NCBI GenBank assembly: GCA_002311385.1
Contig: DCAE01000012.1
Location: 50,274-94,319 of the forward strand
Length of the DNA stretch: 44,046 nucleotides
Source of the DNA: Dehalococcoidia bacterium UBA1141
Lineage (GTDB): Bacteria; Chloroflexota; Dehalococcoidia; Lucifugimonadales; UBA3495
Direction of reading: 5' to 3'
In this document: positions 7,782 through 16,505 of the stretch, piece after piece
How positions within the stretch are numbered: position 1 is the stretch's first letter
Layout: the number at the start of each line of letters is the position of its first letter
Translations under genes and position numbers: made by a program
Notes under the pieces: model-generated
Databases searched by the model: none
Seen by the model: the letters and a program-made list of their open reading frames with translations, nothing else
What the model was told of the DNA's origin: nothing

Positions 7782-9800
7782 TTAGCCTCTGCCATTGCGC
7801 AAGAGCTTGCCGGGTAATGCGCCCGTCGGCTCACCGTCTTCAAAGGTCACCTCTCCGTTCACCATGATCCAGTTATATCCCTTGGACTTCTGGATTCGCC
7901 GCCACTCACCACCAGGTAGGTCCTCGGCGATCTCTGAAGGCAGGGCCTCCAGCTTATCCAGGTCATACACGACGATGTCGGCTGGGGAACCTTCTCGGAT
8001 GGCGCCCCGGTCCTTGAACCCGCCAAAGTGGGCGGGTAGATAACTCAGCTTATAGTGAGCATCTTCCAAGGTTATGACCTTCTCGTCCCGAACCAGCCAA
8101 GAGAGCATATCCGTGGGGTAAATCCCTGCTGTCAGGAACTTGACGTGGGCCCCACCGTCGGATACCCCTGCTACGATGTGGTTCGAATCCAGCACTTCCG
8201 CAGTGTACTGAGCAACGTCACGGCCCTGGGTGTCGGCGTAGAACTCCGTGGCCATGTCGCCTTCAACGACCATATCCAGCAGTGCGTCGATGATGTGCTT
8301 GCCTTGTTTATCCGCTATCTGCTGAACGGTCTGTCCAGCATCACTGGAGCCGTTTGCGCCGTCGGGCAACAAGGCCGCCAGCTGCCCATCCGTCTCGATC
8401 ACCGCATAGGACTTCATTCGAAGCTGAGGGTTGGTTATACACCTGCCGCCGTCTGCGTCGAAGGTATAACCGTGGCCATCGCAAACGAAGGAATCCTCGC
8501 CGATTTCTATGTTGCCGCCCTGGTGAGGGCAGAGGGTGGATAGCAGCTTGTAGCCGTCTCTACCCTTCATCAGCATGTAGGATGCACCGCCCACTTCCAC
8601 GGGGGCCGGCAGCTTATCAAAGGACGACACTGGGCCAATATCAATCTTAACGTTCTGGCTCGTCAGGACCAACGCCCCCACTGAACCGGGGCTAACCTGG
8701 ACAGGCTTGATGCCGGAGTCCCACTCTTCCTTGAGGCGACGCCGCATGTCCGGGTCCTGCATCTTTGCTTTCCGCTCTTCCTTGGTGCCTAAGGTGACAT
8801 CGCGCCAGGCGGCGGTATCGTCAAACAGGTTCCAGTCCTCAAAGGTGAGATCGAAACCGCCCCGGCGGGTTGCTCCTTGACCGTACACACGCAGGCCTCG
8901 CTCGGCGCAACTCTCCAGCCAGCGAATACGCTCTCGGTGCTGCTCGGGATGGATCGCGTTGGGCGTTACAGCTTGATAAAGGACGGGCCTCTTGGCCGTC
9001 TCCGCAACCCTTTCGAAGAATACCCTGGTCTCCTCTCCCAGAGGCCGACCGTCCTCTCCGGTTTCCTGGTAGGCCAACTCGATGAATCCTTCGTCGCGAT
9101 CAGCCAGGATCTTGGCGAAGGTGAGAATCTCGTGCTCGGAGAGCGTGTCGGTAATCATGGGGGAGCCGTCGTAGTCTCGCTGCACCGAGTTTATGCCCAG
9201 CACTTGGGCCGACCAGCCGCAAGCTCCAGCATCCATTGCTTCATGGATGAGCCGTACCATTTCCTGTAGCTCTTCTTCGGTTGGGCGCCGCTCCTTGGCC
9301 CCCTCCCATCCCATAACCCAGGCGTAAAGAGGAGTCAGCGGCACATAGGTGAGGCAGTTCACTCCCTTGGGAGTGCGGTTCAGGCTGTCCATAAAGTCAG
9401 GGAAGGTCACCCAGTCCCAGGGCATTCCCTCTTTCATAGCGTCATAGGGAATGGCCTCGTTGCGAGTCATACTCAACATGGCCCGATCTTGGTCCTCCTC
9501 CCTGGAGGGTGCAAAACCGAAACCGCAGTTGCCCAATGCCACAGACGTTACACCGTGCCAGCCTGACAGAGTGCAGTACGGGTCCCAAAATATCTGAGCA
9601 TCGTAGTGAGTATGTAAGTCGATGAAACCAGGCGCCACGATACGGCCCTTGGCATCCAACACCTTGTCTGCGGTGCCGCCATTTAATCCGCCAACCTTGA
9701 CGATTATTCCATCTTTGATGCCAATATCGGTTATATAGCGCGGCGTGCGCATACCGTCAACGACCATCCCGCCTTTGATGATGATGTCATAGTCAGCCAT
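7782..9800 (-). CDS. D-aminoacylase-type amidohydrolase with internal Rieske domain
   Basis: A 672-residue protein with AAGGAG before its ATG. Residues 1-385 and about 485-672 form an N-acyl-D-amino-acid deacylase/D-aminoacylase-type amidohydrolase: GFIDLHTHYDAQ (metal H63, H65), GNCGFGFAP (C92), GVSDGGAHV (D548) and REGSPADIVVYD. Between them, residues about 388-480 (bases 8361-8639) form a Rieske [2Fe-2S] domain with C424-P-H426 and C440-D-G-H443, then GYTFDADGG. The family is normally about 100 residues shorter and has only a short loop at this point. The frame is uninterrupted and both halves keep their motifs, so this looks like a true insertion. Deacylases are not redox enzymes; the Rieske cluster might sense redox state, bind a partner or give a new activity. 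The gene stands alone between a terminator and an operator-like palindrome. Confidence 0.9.
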   Translation of the reverse strand: MADYDIIIKGGMVVDGMRTPRYITDIGIKDGIIVKVGGLNGGTADKVLDAKGRIVAPGFIDLHTHYDAQIFWDPYCTLSGWHGVTSVALGNCGFGFAPSREEDQDRAMLSMTRNEAIPYDAMKEGMPWDWVTFPDFMDSLNRTPKGVNCLTYVPLTPLYAWVMGWEGAKERRPTEEELQEMVRLIHEAMDAGACGWSAQVLGINSVQRDYDGSPMITDTLSEHEILTFAKILADRDEGFIELAYQETGEDGRPLGEETRVFFERVAETAKRPVLYQAVTPNAIHPEQHRERIRWLESCAERGLRVYGQGATRRGGFDLTFEDWNLFDDTAAWRDVTLGTKEERKAKMQDPDMRRRLKEEWDSGIKPVQVSPGSVGALVLTSQNVKIDIGPVSSFDKLPAPVEVGGASYMLMKGRDGYKLLSTLCPHQGGNIEIGEDSFVCDGHGYTFDADGGRCITNPQLRMKSYAVIETDGQLAALLPDGANGSSDAGQTVQQIADKQGKHIIDALLDMVVEGDMATEFYADTQGRDVAQYTAEVLDSNHIVAGVSDGGAHVKFLTAGIYPTDMLSWLVRDEKVITLEDAHYKLSYLPAHFGGFKDRGAIREGSPADIVVYDLDKLEALPSEIAEDLPGGEWRRIQKSKGYNWIMVNGEVTFEDGEPTGALPGKLLRNGRG

Positions 9801-10245
9801 AAGTCATCTCCTTGCAATTTAGTACCTTGCAATTAGTACGCTCCCCAAGGATTAAGCAACTCCAGTCTAGTCATTCGGGATTATCGTGTCAACATACGCC
9901 AATTATCGTCACAGTTGTTACGATAATTGGTCATTGTCATAGTATTAATAGCGTATTTTATCTAGTTTTTAACGCAACATTTAGTATCGAGTCTATGGTT
10001 AACAATCAATCATGTCACAGACCATGATTTCAGGCTCATTTTTGAAGTTCCAATCAGTAATTGTCTACTCCAATTTGCCCACGTCAAAGAAGCGTAGCAA
10101 AGATTGGACTAACATATTTTCTCCAGTGGCAATATGGTCCACCATAGATCCCTAGTCAGAGTTGAGATTGGAGGCGTGTTCGGTGCGCCAAATGGGTAGC
10201 TAAAGCACCCAGAAAAGCAATACTTCTGGCCCTGAAGCAGATAGG
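9801..10245. promoter_or_regulatory. Intergenic region with operator-like palindromes
   Basis: This 445-bp AT-rich gap separates the divergent Rieske amidohydrolase and the lipoprotein remnant. At 9899-9930 there is a perfect 11-bp inverted repeat (CCAATTATCGT, ten-base centre, ACGATAATTGG). A third half site ATTATCGT occurs just upstream (about 9880-9888). A 7-bp inverted repeat AATCATG/CATGATT lies at 10008-10029. Short direct repeats of CTTGCAATTTAGTAC type lie next to the amidohydrolase start (about 9813-9839). I see no convincing gene in the gap. The 9899 palindrome is a plausible binding site for a dimeric regulator about 100 bp before the amidohydrolase start. Confidence 0.5.
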
Positions 10246-11036
10246 TTGAGCCAGGCACATAAGTCGGGAAATACTGGTCGGGCGACCATAGCAGCCTTGG
10301 CTATTTTCTTGCTTTTGCTGCTTAGCTGCGGGGGAGGCTCCCCGACTATTTCTTCGAAACCGCCTGTCGACTCGGAACCCACCGTAGCAATAGAGGCAAT
10401 AGCAATCTCAGATGACGGCAGCCAAGATCCAGGTTCTCCTGGCCAGCCGGGCGATTTCAAAGACGGGTCGCCTTTGAATAAGGTCATTTTGTTACCGAAT
10501 CAGGGCGGCAGAATGGAAGGAAATACTCCACGAGGTTTCTCTGGAATGGGGGTAGGGTTGTTCGCTGGGGAGAATCTAAACCCGAGTTTTCCTAACGGTG
10601 ACGAGGTACAGCTTTTTTTGACCTTTGATTTAAACGCCGTGCCATCCGGGAAAGTAGTGTCTGCTTTGCTCAGTTCAGAGCATGCCTCTGTTCGTAGAAT
10701 GCCGTTGAAAGATTTGGGTCCATTACGGGCGGAGGAAGAACGCTATTCAGAATTCTCTAGGTCTCCTCTAGGTCTCTATGAAATCTAGAGCCCCTGGCTA
10801 GAGACGCCAACTGTGAATTTGCCACCTCAGCAGATGGTCCTTACCGATGCGAACTTGCCGAGGCCGTCCAGCGGTCCTTGAACGATTCATATCCATTGGC
10901 CCAATTCCGTTTACTTCTAGACCGGACTGGTGATCGTGACGGAGAACAGGATTTGATTACATTCTTCATCACCGACTCCAATACCAACCAGCCAGGCATC
11001 CTTGAACTGAACATAACAATAGAGCCGGAAGGTTGA
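10246..11036 (+). pseudogene. Secreted lipoprotein gene, frameshifted
   Basis: The first frame (TTG 10246 to TAG 10788) encodes a lipoprotein: a basic start, a hydrophobic run, and the lipobox LLSC followed by GGG. A Pro/Asp-rich linker precedes a probable beta-rich domain (VQLFLTFDLNAVPSGKVVSA). The same domain continues in a second frame from about 10782 to TGA 11036: LARDANCEFATSADGPYRCE, then AEAVQRSLND and QFRLLLDRTGDRDG. Adding one A in the AAA run at 10781-10783 joins the two into about 263 residues. The pattern (LP-G-V-A, then AVQ-L, then F-D-D) recalls DNRLRE-type cell-surface domains, but this is a weak match and the function is unknown. The TTG start lacks a clear ribosome binding site. 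It is either a decayed gene or the frame is broken by a sequencing error. Confidence 0.6.
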
Positions 11037-11070
11037 AGCATGTGTCCGCATGTGCTGGCAAATAGACATT

Positions 11071-11123
11071 TTTGATGCGGAGTGGGGCAGCGGGCGTCGC
11101 CCCACTCCGGGGCGTGCATCAAA
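11071..11123. terminator. Large hairpin between convergent genes
   Basis: A perfect 10-bp stem GGAGTGGGGC/GCCCCACTCC (11079-11108) is nested in an outer stem TTTGATGC/GCATCAAA (11071-11078 with 11116-11123). It lies between the lipoprotein remnant (+) and the esterase gene (-). There is no long T-run, so terminator activity is an inference from position. Confidence 0.55.
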
Positions 11124-11141
11124 GTATCGGTGGAGTAGGTA

Positions 11142-12035
11142 CTACAATCCCGTGTGCTTCTTTATGAACTGGCCGATGCGCTCAATCGCCTGGCGGGCTT
11201 CCGGCAAGATTGGGGCGAAGTGATGCCACACGTGGGGCATGTCATCCCACACGTCCACCTCCACCTCTACGCCGGCGGCCTTGGCCCGTTGGGCCAACAC
11301 GTTGGTATCATCCAGCAGCGTTTCGATCGATCCAACCTGCAACAACAGAGGGGGCAATCCGGTCAAATCAGCGTGGATGGGTGACGCCAACGGCGCGCTG
11401 TGGTCCTTATCGGCCATGTAGAGTTTGGCAATGGTGAGAATTCGGTCCCGGTTGACCGACGGGTCAACCTCAGCGTTGGTCACGAAAGACTGGCCCGTGG
11501 CCTCCATGTCGGTCCAACTTGAGATGCCAACTCCCGCCGCCGGCATTTGCTCCCCCAGGTATTTCAGCGCCACCAGCACCGCCACCATCAGTCCACCGCC
11601 AGCCGAGTCGCCGCCGATGACGATTTTCTTGGGGTTCACCCCCTGACTGAGCAACCACCGATAGGCAGCCACGGAGTCGTCGATGGGAGCCGGAAAGGGG
11701 AATTCCGGGGCCAAACGGTAGTCCAAGCCCAACACCCTGGCTTCCGCCGCCCTGGAAACGTGGGCCAGCATGACCCGGTGGGTCCGCATGGAGCCGAACG
11801 CATAACCGCCACCGTGTAAATACAGAAGCACGGTGTTCTCGTCAGCGTTTGGGGCGTCGATCCACTCGGCGGCTACTCCGCCTGCGGCCAGCCTTTCAGT
11901 GGTTATGTCGTCATCAATGGGCAGATCGGCCATGATTCGCTCGTAGGAAAGCCGGTGGTCCTCGATGGTATGGCGCACTTCCGCCGATCGGGCTTGAATC
12001 ATTTTCATCACTGTATCTAGCTCAGGACTGGCCAT
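11142..12035 (-). CDS. Alpha/beta hydrolase, HSL-type esterase
   Basis: A 297-residue alpha/beta hydrolase-3 (hormone-sensitive lipase family) carboxylesterase; AGGAG precedes the ATG. The oxyanion-hole motif HGGG is at 74-77, the nucleophile S144 is in GGDSAGGG, the acid is probably in SIETLLDD (about 238-242), and H268 in MPHVWH completes the triad. No signal peptide is seen, so it should act in the cytosol on small esters. It lies 72 bp downstream of an LLM monooxygenase on the same strand. Ester products of Baeyer-Villiger-type oxidation would be natural substrates, but that is only a suggestion from the neighbourhood. Confidence 0.9.
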   Translation of the reverse strand: MASPELDTVMKMIQARSAEVRHTIEDHRLSYERIMADLPIDDDITTERLAAGGVAAEWIDAPNADENTVLLYLHGGGYAFGSMRTHRVMLAHVSRAAEARVLGLDYRLAPEFPFPAPIDDSVAAYRWLLSQGVNPKKIVIGGDSAGGGLMVAVLVALKYLGEQMPAAGVGISSWTDMEATGQSFVTNAEVDPSVNRDRILTIAKLYMADKDHSAPLASPIHADLTGLPPLLLQVGSIETLLDDTNVLAQRAKAAGVEVEVDVWDDMPHVWHHFAPILPEARQAIERIGQFIKKHTGL

Positions 12036-12107
12036 CTTTTTCTCCTATTTCGTTTTCGATATTCAAAAATCCGACTGTCGGTTGAGACTCAGCATTCGCC
12101 CCAAGCA

Positions 12108-13163
12108 TCAACTCTGAAAGTTGGGCATGACTTCCGCCGCAAATAAACGCATTGACTCCTCGGCGTCCTCCACCGATATGGTATTGAAGTTTACCTGGAG
12201 CGAGGCACTGTCGAAACCCCCAACGGCTTCTTGGTAACGTTTGATTTGCTCGGTTATCTCCCGAGGGTTGCCGACCCAGGCAGCGCCTCTTTCCTTCTGG
12301 GTCTCAAAGGTTTCCTTAGCCAGACCCTCAATCCTCCTCTGATACCCGGGGTAGTCCGTCGAGGAAGCGCCTTGGAGCCAACCAGAAGCTGCTTGGCCCA
12401 GTGTTTCTAGATACCGGTTCAACGGGTCGCGGGCGATTTCAACGGCTTTGGCGCTGTCTTGGTGGCAGAACATATGAAAAGCCAGCATCACCTGCCCCTG
12501 GCCCGGGTGCCCGGCGGATTTCCAAGCCTCCCGGTATTGGCCCAACAGGTCATCCATCTGTCCTCCGCTCAAAGGTATGGCCATCATGCCGTATCCGGCG
12601 CGGCCCGCTTTGATGAACGACTCGGGAGAAGCGAGTGAAGCGACCCAGAACGGAGGCCGAGGCTTCTGTGTTGGCCGGGGCAAGGATGTAACATTCTCGA
12701 AGGAGTGAAACCGCCCTTGCGAGGTCACATTTTCCTCTTCGAGGAGCAGCCGCACTTGCTCCATTCCTTCTTCAAAACGGGCTCGGCTCTCATCCAAGCT
12801 CACCCCAAAGTGGGAGAATTCGTGGGGAAGGAAGGCTCTGCCGAAGCCAACTTCCAGTCGGCCACCGGCGATGGCATCCAACATGCCCAACTCACCGGCG
12901 ATTTTCAGTGGGTGGTTGAACACGGGCAGCAAAGCGCCGGTAATCATCTTTGCCTTGGCTGTCTTCATAGCTGCTGCGGCAAGGAACACGATGGGGCTAG
13001 GACTGTAGCCACCGTAGGGTTGGAAATAGTGCTCGACAGTGCGCACCGAAGCATAACCTAACTCGTCGCAAAGCCCAACAAGATGTAGCGCCTCTGCCCA
13101 ATAATCGGCCCCGGATTGGTCCTCAGGGTCTACATCAGGGAAAAACTGAATGCCAAATTCCAT
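12108..13163 (-). CDS. LLM class flavin-dependent oxidoreductase
   Basis: A 351-residue luciferase-like monooxygenase. It begins MEFGIQFFPDVDP and has ELGYASVRTVEHYFQPYGG, the segment GELGMLDAIAGGRLEVGFGRAF, and PTQKPRPPFWVASLASPES, all in the family order. The ribosome binding site is weak (AGAGAG). It precedes the esterase gene and lies downstream of a palindromic repeat (13182-13250), so it may be transcribed separately from the Fpg gene. Like its paralogues it probably oxygenates an organic substrate with reduced flavin; the substrate is unknown. Confidence 0.88.
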   Translation of the reverse strand: MEFGIQFFPDVDPEDQSGADYWAEALHLVGLCDELGYASVRTVEHYFQPYGGYSPSPIVFLAAAAMKTAKAKMITGALLPVFNHPLKIAGELGMLDAIAGGRLEVGFGRAFLPHEFSHFGVSLDESRARFEEGMEQVRLLLEEENVTSQGRFHSFENVTSLPRPTQKPRPPFWVASLASPESFIKAGRAGYGMMAIPLSGGQMDDLLGQYREAWKSAGHPGQGQVMLAFHMFCHQDSAKAVEIARDPLNRYLETLGQAASGWLQGASSTDYPGYQRRIEGLAKETFETQKERGAAWVGNPREITEQIKRYQEAVGGFDSASLQVNFNTISVEDAEESMRLFAAEVMPNFQS

Positions 13164-13181
13164 TGATTCTCTCTATTGATT

Positions 13182-13250
13182 CACTGCAGAGGCACGGAGA
13201 GCACAAAGAATAGCAGAACAAAACCTCTGCTACTCCGTGTCTCTGCAGTG
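13182..13250. repeat. Palindromic repeat, family B
   Basis: An 18-bp inverted repeat with one mismatch: CACTGCAGAGGCACGGAG and CTCCGTGTCTCTGCAGTG around a 33-base centre. A relative with ACCGCAGA/TCTGCGGT ends lies at 29382-29450. Both sit in intergenic space, as expected for a dispersed palindromic element. Confidence 0.7.
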
Positions 13251-13260
13251 GAAATCCCGT

Positions 13261-14082
13261 CTAGTTGCGGATGAGCATTCCCGGTTGGCAGTGGCGGCAG
13301 TAGCTGGTTATCCGCTGGTTGGCGGTTAGCTGGGTGATGTTTCCTCCGCAGTCGGGGCAAGGTTGTCCGCCTTTATTGTGAACCTTCAGGAAATCCCGGA
13401 TCTTAACGTGGATGTCTCCGCCGACCCGCTCTCTCAGAACATCCATGGCTTCAAGAACCACCTGGGAGCAAGACTCGTACAAACGGCGCAATTCGGATTC
13501 ACTCAATGACCTGGATTTTCGAAAAGGAGACAGCCCGGCAGCGAACAGAATCTCATCCGAGTAGGCATTGCCGACGCCCGAGACGAAAGCTCCTCTTGTG
13601 AGCACTCCTTTGATCTCTCCGTGGAACTTTTTCAGGCGCTGGCCGAAATCTTCGAAGGAAGCGCCGGACAACACGTCGGGGCCTTGCTCACACAGAACAG
13701 GCACCTGTTCCAGCTGCTCCTCCGTTACGTAATAGACCTTCCCCATCTGCTTGTCATCCAGGTACCGGAGTTCTTGTCCTTCCCCGATATCCAGCACGAA
13801 ACAGGTCTTCTTCAACGTCCTCTGGTTGTTTTGGCAATACTGTAGCGCACCAGTGAGCATGGGGTTGATTGCCAGCCACCGGTCTCCGGAGAACTCCAAT
13901 AAAAGGAATTTCCCCCGGCGGTGGACTCTATCCAAGGTCCGGCCAGGTAAATCCCCAGACAAGTCATTCGTAAGGGAGCGCATGACGGTGGATTTCAGGA
14001 CGGAGATGGATGCGACGCTACGTCCCAAGACGTTGGCATCCAAGAACTCCTTGATTACTTCCAGATCGGGTGCCTCGGGCAT
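13261..14082 (-). CDS. Formamidopyrimidine-DNA glycosylase family protein
   Basis: A 273-residue Fpg/Nei-family DNA repair glycosylase/AP lyase. The N-terminal Pro-Glu after Met (MPEAPDLEV) supplies the catalytic P1 and E2. The beta-hairpin Lys region is HRRGKFLLLEF. The helix-two-turn-helix segment contains GVGNAYSDEILFAAG, and the C-terminal zinc finger is CPDCGG ... YCRHC. It removes oxidised bases from DNA. The start PEAPDLEV rather than PELPEVE, and NPMLTGAL in place of the usual HLGMTG, mark a divergent branch, so I do not assign mutM. It stands between two LLM monooxygenase genes; a link with oxidative by-products is only a guess. Confidence 0.9.
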   Translation of the reverse strand: MPEAPDLEVIKEFLDANVLGRSVASISVLKSTVMRSLTNDLSGDLPGRTLDRVHRRGKFLLLEFSGDRWLAINPMLTGALQYCQNNQRTLKKTCFVLDIGEGQELRYLDDKQMGKVYYVTEEQLEQVPVLCEQGPDVLSGASFEDFGQRLKKFHGEIKGVLTRGAFVSGVGNAYSDEILFAAGLSPFRKSRSLSESELRRLYESCSQVVLEAMDVLRERVGGDIHVKIRDFLKVHNKGGQPCPDCGGNITQLTANQRITSYCRHCQPGMLIRN

Positions 14083-14141
14083 AGCCTACTCTTTATCTAT
14101 CGGGCGTTGGCATGCGCTAGATTTACGAGAGCTGCTGATGG

Positions 14142-15266
14142 CTAGGCTTTAGCTACAATCCCAGTTCGCCCTATGCCAAATTCTCTGTTAAGACCCCCGG
14201 CAGGTTTGAATTCCTTGAGCCGGGGCATCACCTTCTCCGAAAACAGGCGCATGTTTGCTTGGGCGTCTTCCGCTGGCATGCCTGCGTAGCTGAAAACGCC
14301 AACGAAGGCGTCGTTTCCGGTCCATTCGTGAATCGACATGATTTTTTCGTAGCACTGGTCGGGCGTTCCCCAAACCTGCAGGCTCAGGAAGAAATCGATG
14401 ACTGCTTCGTCGCCATACTCCGCTATCTTCTCGGAGAACTTGCCGTAGTACTCGTAGCCTTTGACATCCTTGTGGTGATCGGCTTTGAACTCATAATGGT
14501 CCATCACCGACTGCCAGTAGCCACCAATGTATCGGCGGGCCATTTCGTGGGCTCGGTCCTCGTCCTCGTCGCAGAAGACCCAGCCAACTACCACTGGGGG
14601 CGGAGCTTCCTCACCGTTTACCTGCTGGAACGTTTCTTGGTAAACTTTCAGTTCCTTGGCGGCTTCTTCCCAAGGCTTCTGGGGTATTATCAATGCTCCT
14701 ACGCCCAACTTGGCGATAATTTGGGACGACTCCGGGGAAACCGCAGCAGCGTAGGTGCGGCCTTTGAAGCTCTTGAAAGGCTCAGGACGGATGTCCCGCC
14801 GAGGTTGCTTGATAATCTCCCCGTCATACTCGCAGTACCCCGTCTCCAGTGCGTCCAAGACCATTTCAGCCGCCTCGGTAAAGCGAGCACGGGACTGGGA
14901 CATGTCCAGCCTAAACCCGTCAAATTCTACCTTAGCGATACCCCGGCCGATTCCCAGTATCGTCCGGCCCTCGCTGATGTTGTCCAACATGGACACTTCC
15001 TCGGCCACTCGCACTGGGTCGTGCCAGGGAAGCACCACCACCATGGTGCCGAGCAGAGCCTTCTCGGTGCGCCCTGCCATGTAGGTCAGGAACTGAATCA
15101 CATCGGGGCACATGGTGTAGTCGGTGAAATGGTGTTCCACGCCCCATATGGATTGAAAACCCAGTGGTTCGGCCATGTCGGCCATGCGGAGCTCGTCGCG
15201 ATAGACTTCAAAGTCGGCCTTCTTCCGCTGAGGGTTCTGAAAAACCGTGGACATACCTACGTGCAT
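14142..15266 (-). CDS. LLM class flavin-dependent oxidoreductase
   Basis: A 374-residue luciferase-like monooxygenase with GAGG before its ATG. It carries EPLGFQSIWGVEHHF (EHH motif), the segment AEEVSMLDNISEGRTILGIGRG and a typical mid-region FKGRTYAAAVSPES. It is longer than the other LLM proteins here and has an acidic insert around EDEDRAHEMARRYIGGYW. It is transcribed towards the Fpg gene. A stable inverted repeat (15318-15365) separates it from the diiron protein upstream, so it probably has its own promoter. The substrate is unknown. Confidence 0.9.
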   Translation of the reverse strand: MHVGMSTVFQNPQRKKADFEVYRDELRMADMAEPLGFQSIWGVEHHFTDYTMCPDVIQFLTYMAGRTEKALLGTMVVVLPWHDPVRVAEEVSMLDNISEGRTILGIGRGIAKVEFDGFRLDMSQSRARFTEAAEMVLDALETGYCEYDGEIIKQPRRDIRPEPFKSFKGRTYAAAVSPESSQIIAKLGVGALIIPQKPWEEAAKELKVYQETFQQVNGEEAPPPVVVGWVFCDEDEDRAHEMARRYIGGYWQSVMDHYEFKADHHKDVKGYEYYGKFSEKIAEYGDEAVIDFFLSLQVWGTPDQCYEKIMSIHEWTGNDAFVGVFSYAGMPAEDAQANMRLFSEKVMPRLKEFKPAGGLNREFGIGRTGIVAKA

Positions 15267-15317
15267 CTGCTTACCTCAGTTGGTTCTGTAGCCAACAAAA
15301 TGTATTGCCTAAATTCT

Positions 15318-15365
15318 AAAGCCCCCCTTTGCATACCGCTGGCGCAGAACAAAGGGGGGCTTTTT
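15318..15365. terminator. G/C-tract inverted repeat (terminator or family C repeat)
   Basis: A perfect 13-bp stem AAAGCCCCCCTTT/AAAGGGGGGCTTT with a 20-base loop and a T-run on the + strand. It lies downstream of the diiron gene (-) and could terminate it. The C6/G6 tracts next to TTT/AAA resemble the element found inside bclA at 43101-43135. Confidence 0.65.
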
Positions 15366-15392
15366 ATTGCTTTGGGAACGGGAGTGGCTGAG

Positions 15393-16400
15393 CTAATCGG
15401 CCGCTAAGTGTTCCGCAACGTTGACGCGGAGTTCCTCTTCAAGTCTGCCCTTCATGTTCTCGCTTAGAATGCCGCAGCGGTACAGGTTGTTCACCAAGGT
15501 GTGGTGCATATCCCGCTTGAACAGTTGCCGGAACATGGTGAAATCATTGCCTTGAGCTTTCTGTTTGCGCAGGTCCCGGATTTCTTGAATCTCAGTCTTG
15601 TTGAAACCCATATCCAAGTAGGCTTCCTTTGGGAAACCACCGGTGAGGGTGTTTCGCAGGAAATAGACGGTGAACTCTTCCACCTCCGCCAATTCTTGGG
15701 CGCTCATCTGGGCCACTTGTTCCGGCAGGCTGAGCATGCCGAATCCCATGTGTCGGGCTTCGTCCCTCAAAATGAGCTTGCAACCCTCACGCAGCAGTTC
15801 GTCTTTGGCAGTATCCGCCAGCATCTTGAACAGAGCGACTGCGAATGTCTCACCGATGAGTTGCAGGCCGATGGTCTTGATGTACCAGCGGGAATCGGCC
15901 AGGATGAAGTCGAATAGTTCCCTGCCGGTGTCTGCTTGGTCGTAGGTCTGGCCCACCCGCTCGGTGAGATAACGTTGGAAGAATTCGTTGTGCCGGGCTT
16001 CATCCATCACCTGTGTGGCCATGAAGAACTTGGTGTCGGCATCTGGCAAAACATTGGCCAACTGGCCACAAACCAAGACGGCGCCGTGCTCACCGTGGAG
16101 GAGTTGGCTCAAGCGCCAGGCGGAAAACAACCGGTTCATTTCGGCTTTTTCCTTGCTATTCATCTTGTTCCAGAACGACGAAGAGTAAATATCTATGAGT
16201 TCATCGGCCACAAACCCTTCGTCCAGGTTGACCGGCTGTTCCCAATCGATGTCCGTGGTTACGTTCCATTGGTCCCGTTTGGCGTTTTCGTAGAGGCGGT
16301 GAAGGTCTGGGGCCGCTACGTCATGATAACGAAGGTAAATGCTGTCATCTTCGGTGTGGATGACACGAGAACCATCAGAAGGGCGGTCTACCGTGGTCAT
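15393..16400 (-). CDS. Ferritin-like diiron oxygenase/oxidase-type protein
   Basis: A 335-residue four-helix-bundle diiron protein; GGAGG precedes the ATG. A full set of carboxylate/His ligands can be read: E104 in HGEHG, E134 and H137 in DEARH, E184 in GETFA, and E214 and H217 in the second DEARH. This pattern is shared by ribonucleotide-reductase R2-like oxidases and related diiron oxygenases. It is too short for a bacterial multicomponent hydroxylase large subunit and has no Tyr-rich R2 signature that I recognise. It lies 105 bp downstream of a class III CoA-transferase on the same strand, so its substrate might be a CoA thioester or a downstream acid. The reaction is not known. Confidence 0.82.
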   Translation of the reverse strand: MTTVDRPSDGSRVIHTEDDSIYLRYHDVAAPDLHRLYENAKRDQWNVTTDIDWEQPVNLDEGFVADELIDIYSSSFWNKMNSKEKAEMNRLFSAWRLSQLLHGEHGAVLVCGQLANVLPDADTKFFMATQVMDEARHNEFFQRYLTERVGQTYDQADTGRELFDFILADSRWYIKTIGLQLIGETFAVALFKMLADTAKDELLREGCKLILRDEARHMGFGMLSLPEQVAQMSAQELAEVEEFTVYFLRNTLTGGFPKEAYLDMGFNKTEIQEIRDLRKQKAQGNDFTMFRQLFKRDMHHTLVNNLYRCGILSENMKGRLEEELRVNVAEHLAAD

Positions 16401-16505
16401 ATCCGTTCCTCCACGCTATTTTTAGCGTAAGTACATCTTAGAGGTTGAGGACAATGATGTAAATGGTGGCACCGGCCATCTCTCCATTGCAATCTCAGGC
16501 TTGCG

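Noticed and set aside
14259..15407. 382-residue frame on the + strand
   Set aside because: It lies antisense to a clear LLM oxidoreductase with a good start; its translation has no recognisable motif and a His/Val-rich make-up typical of an antisense shadow.
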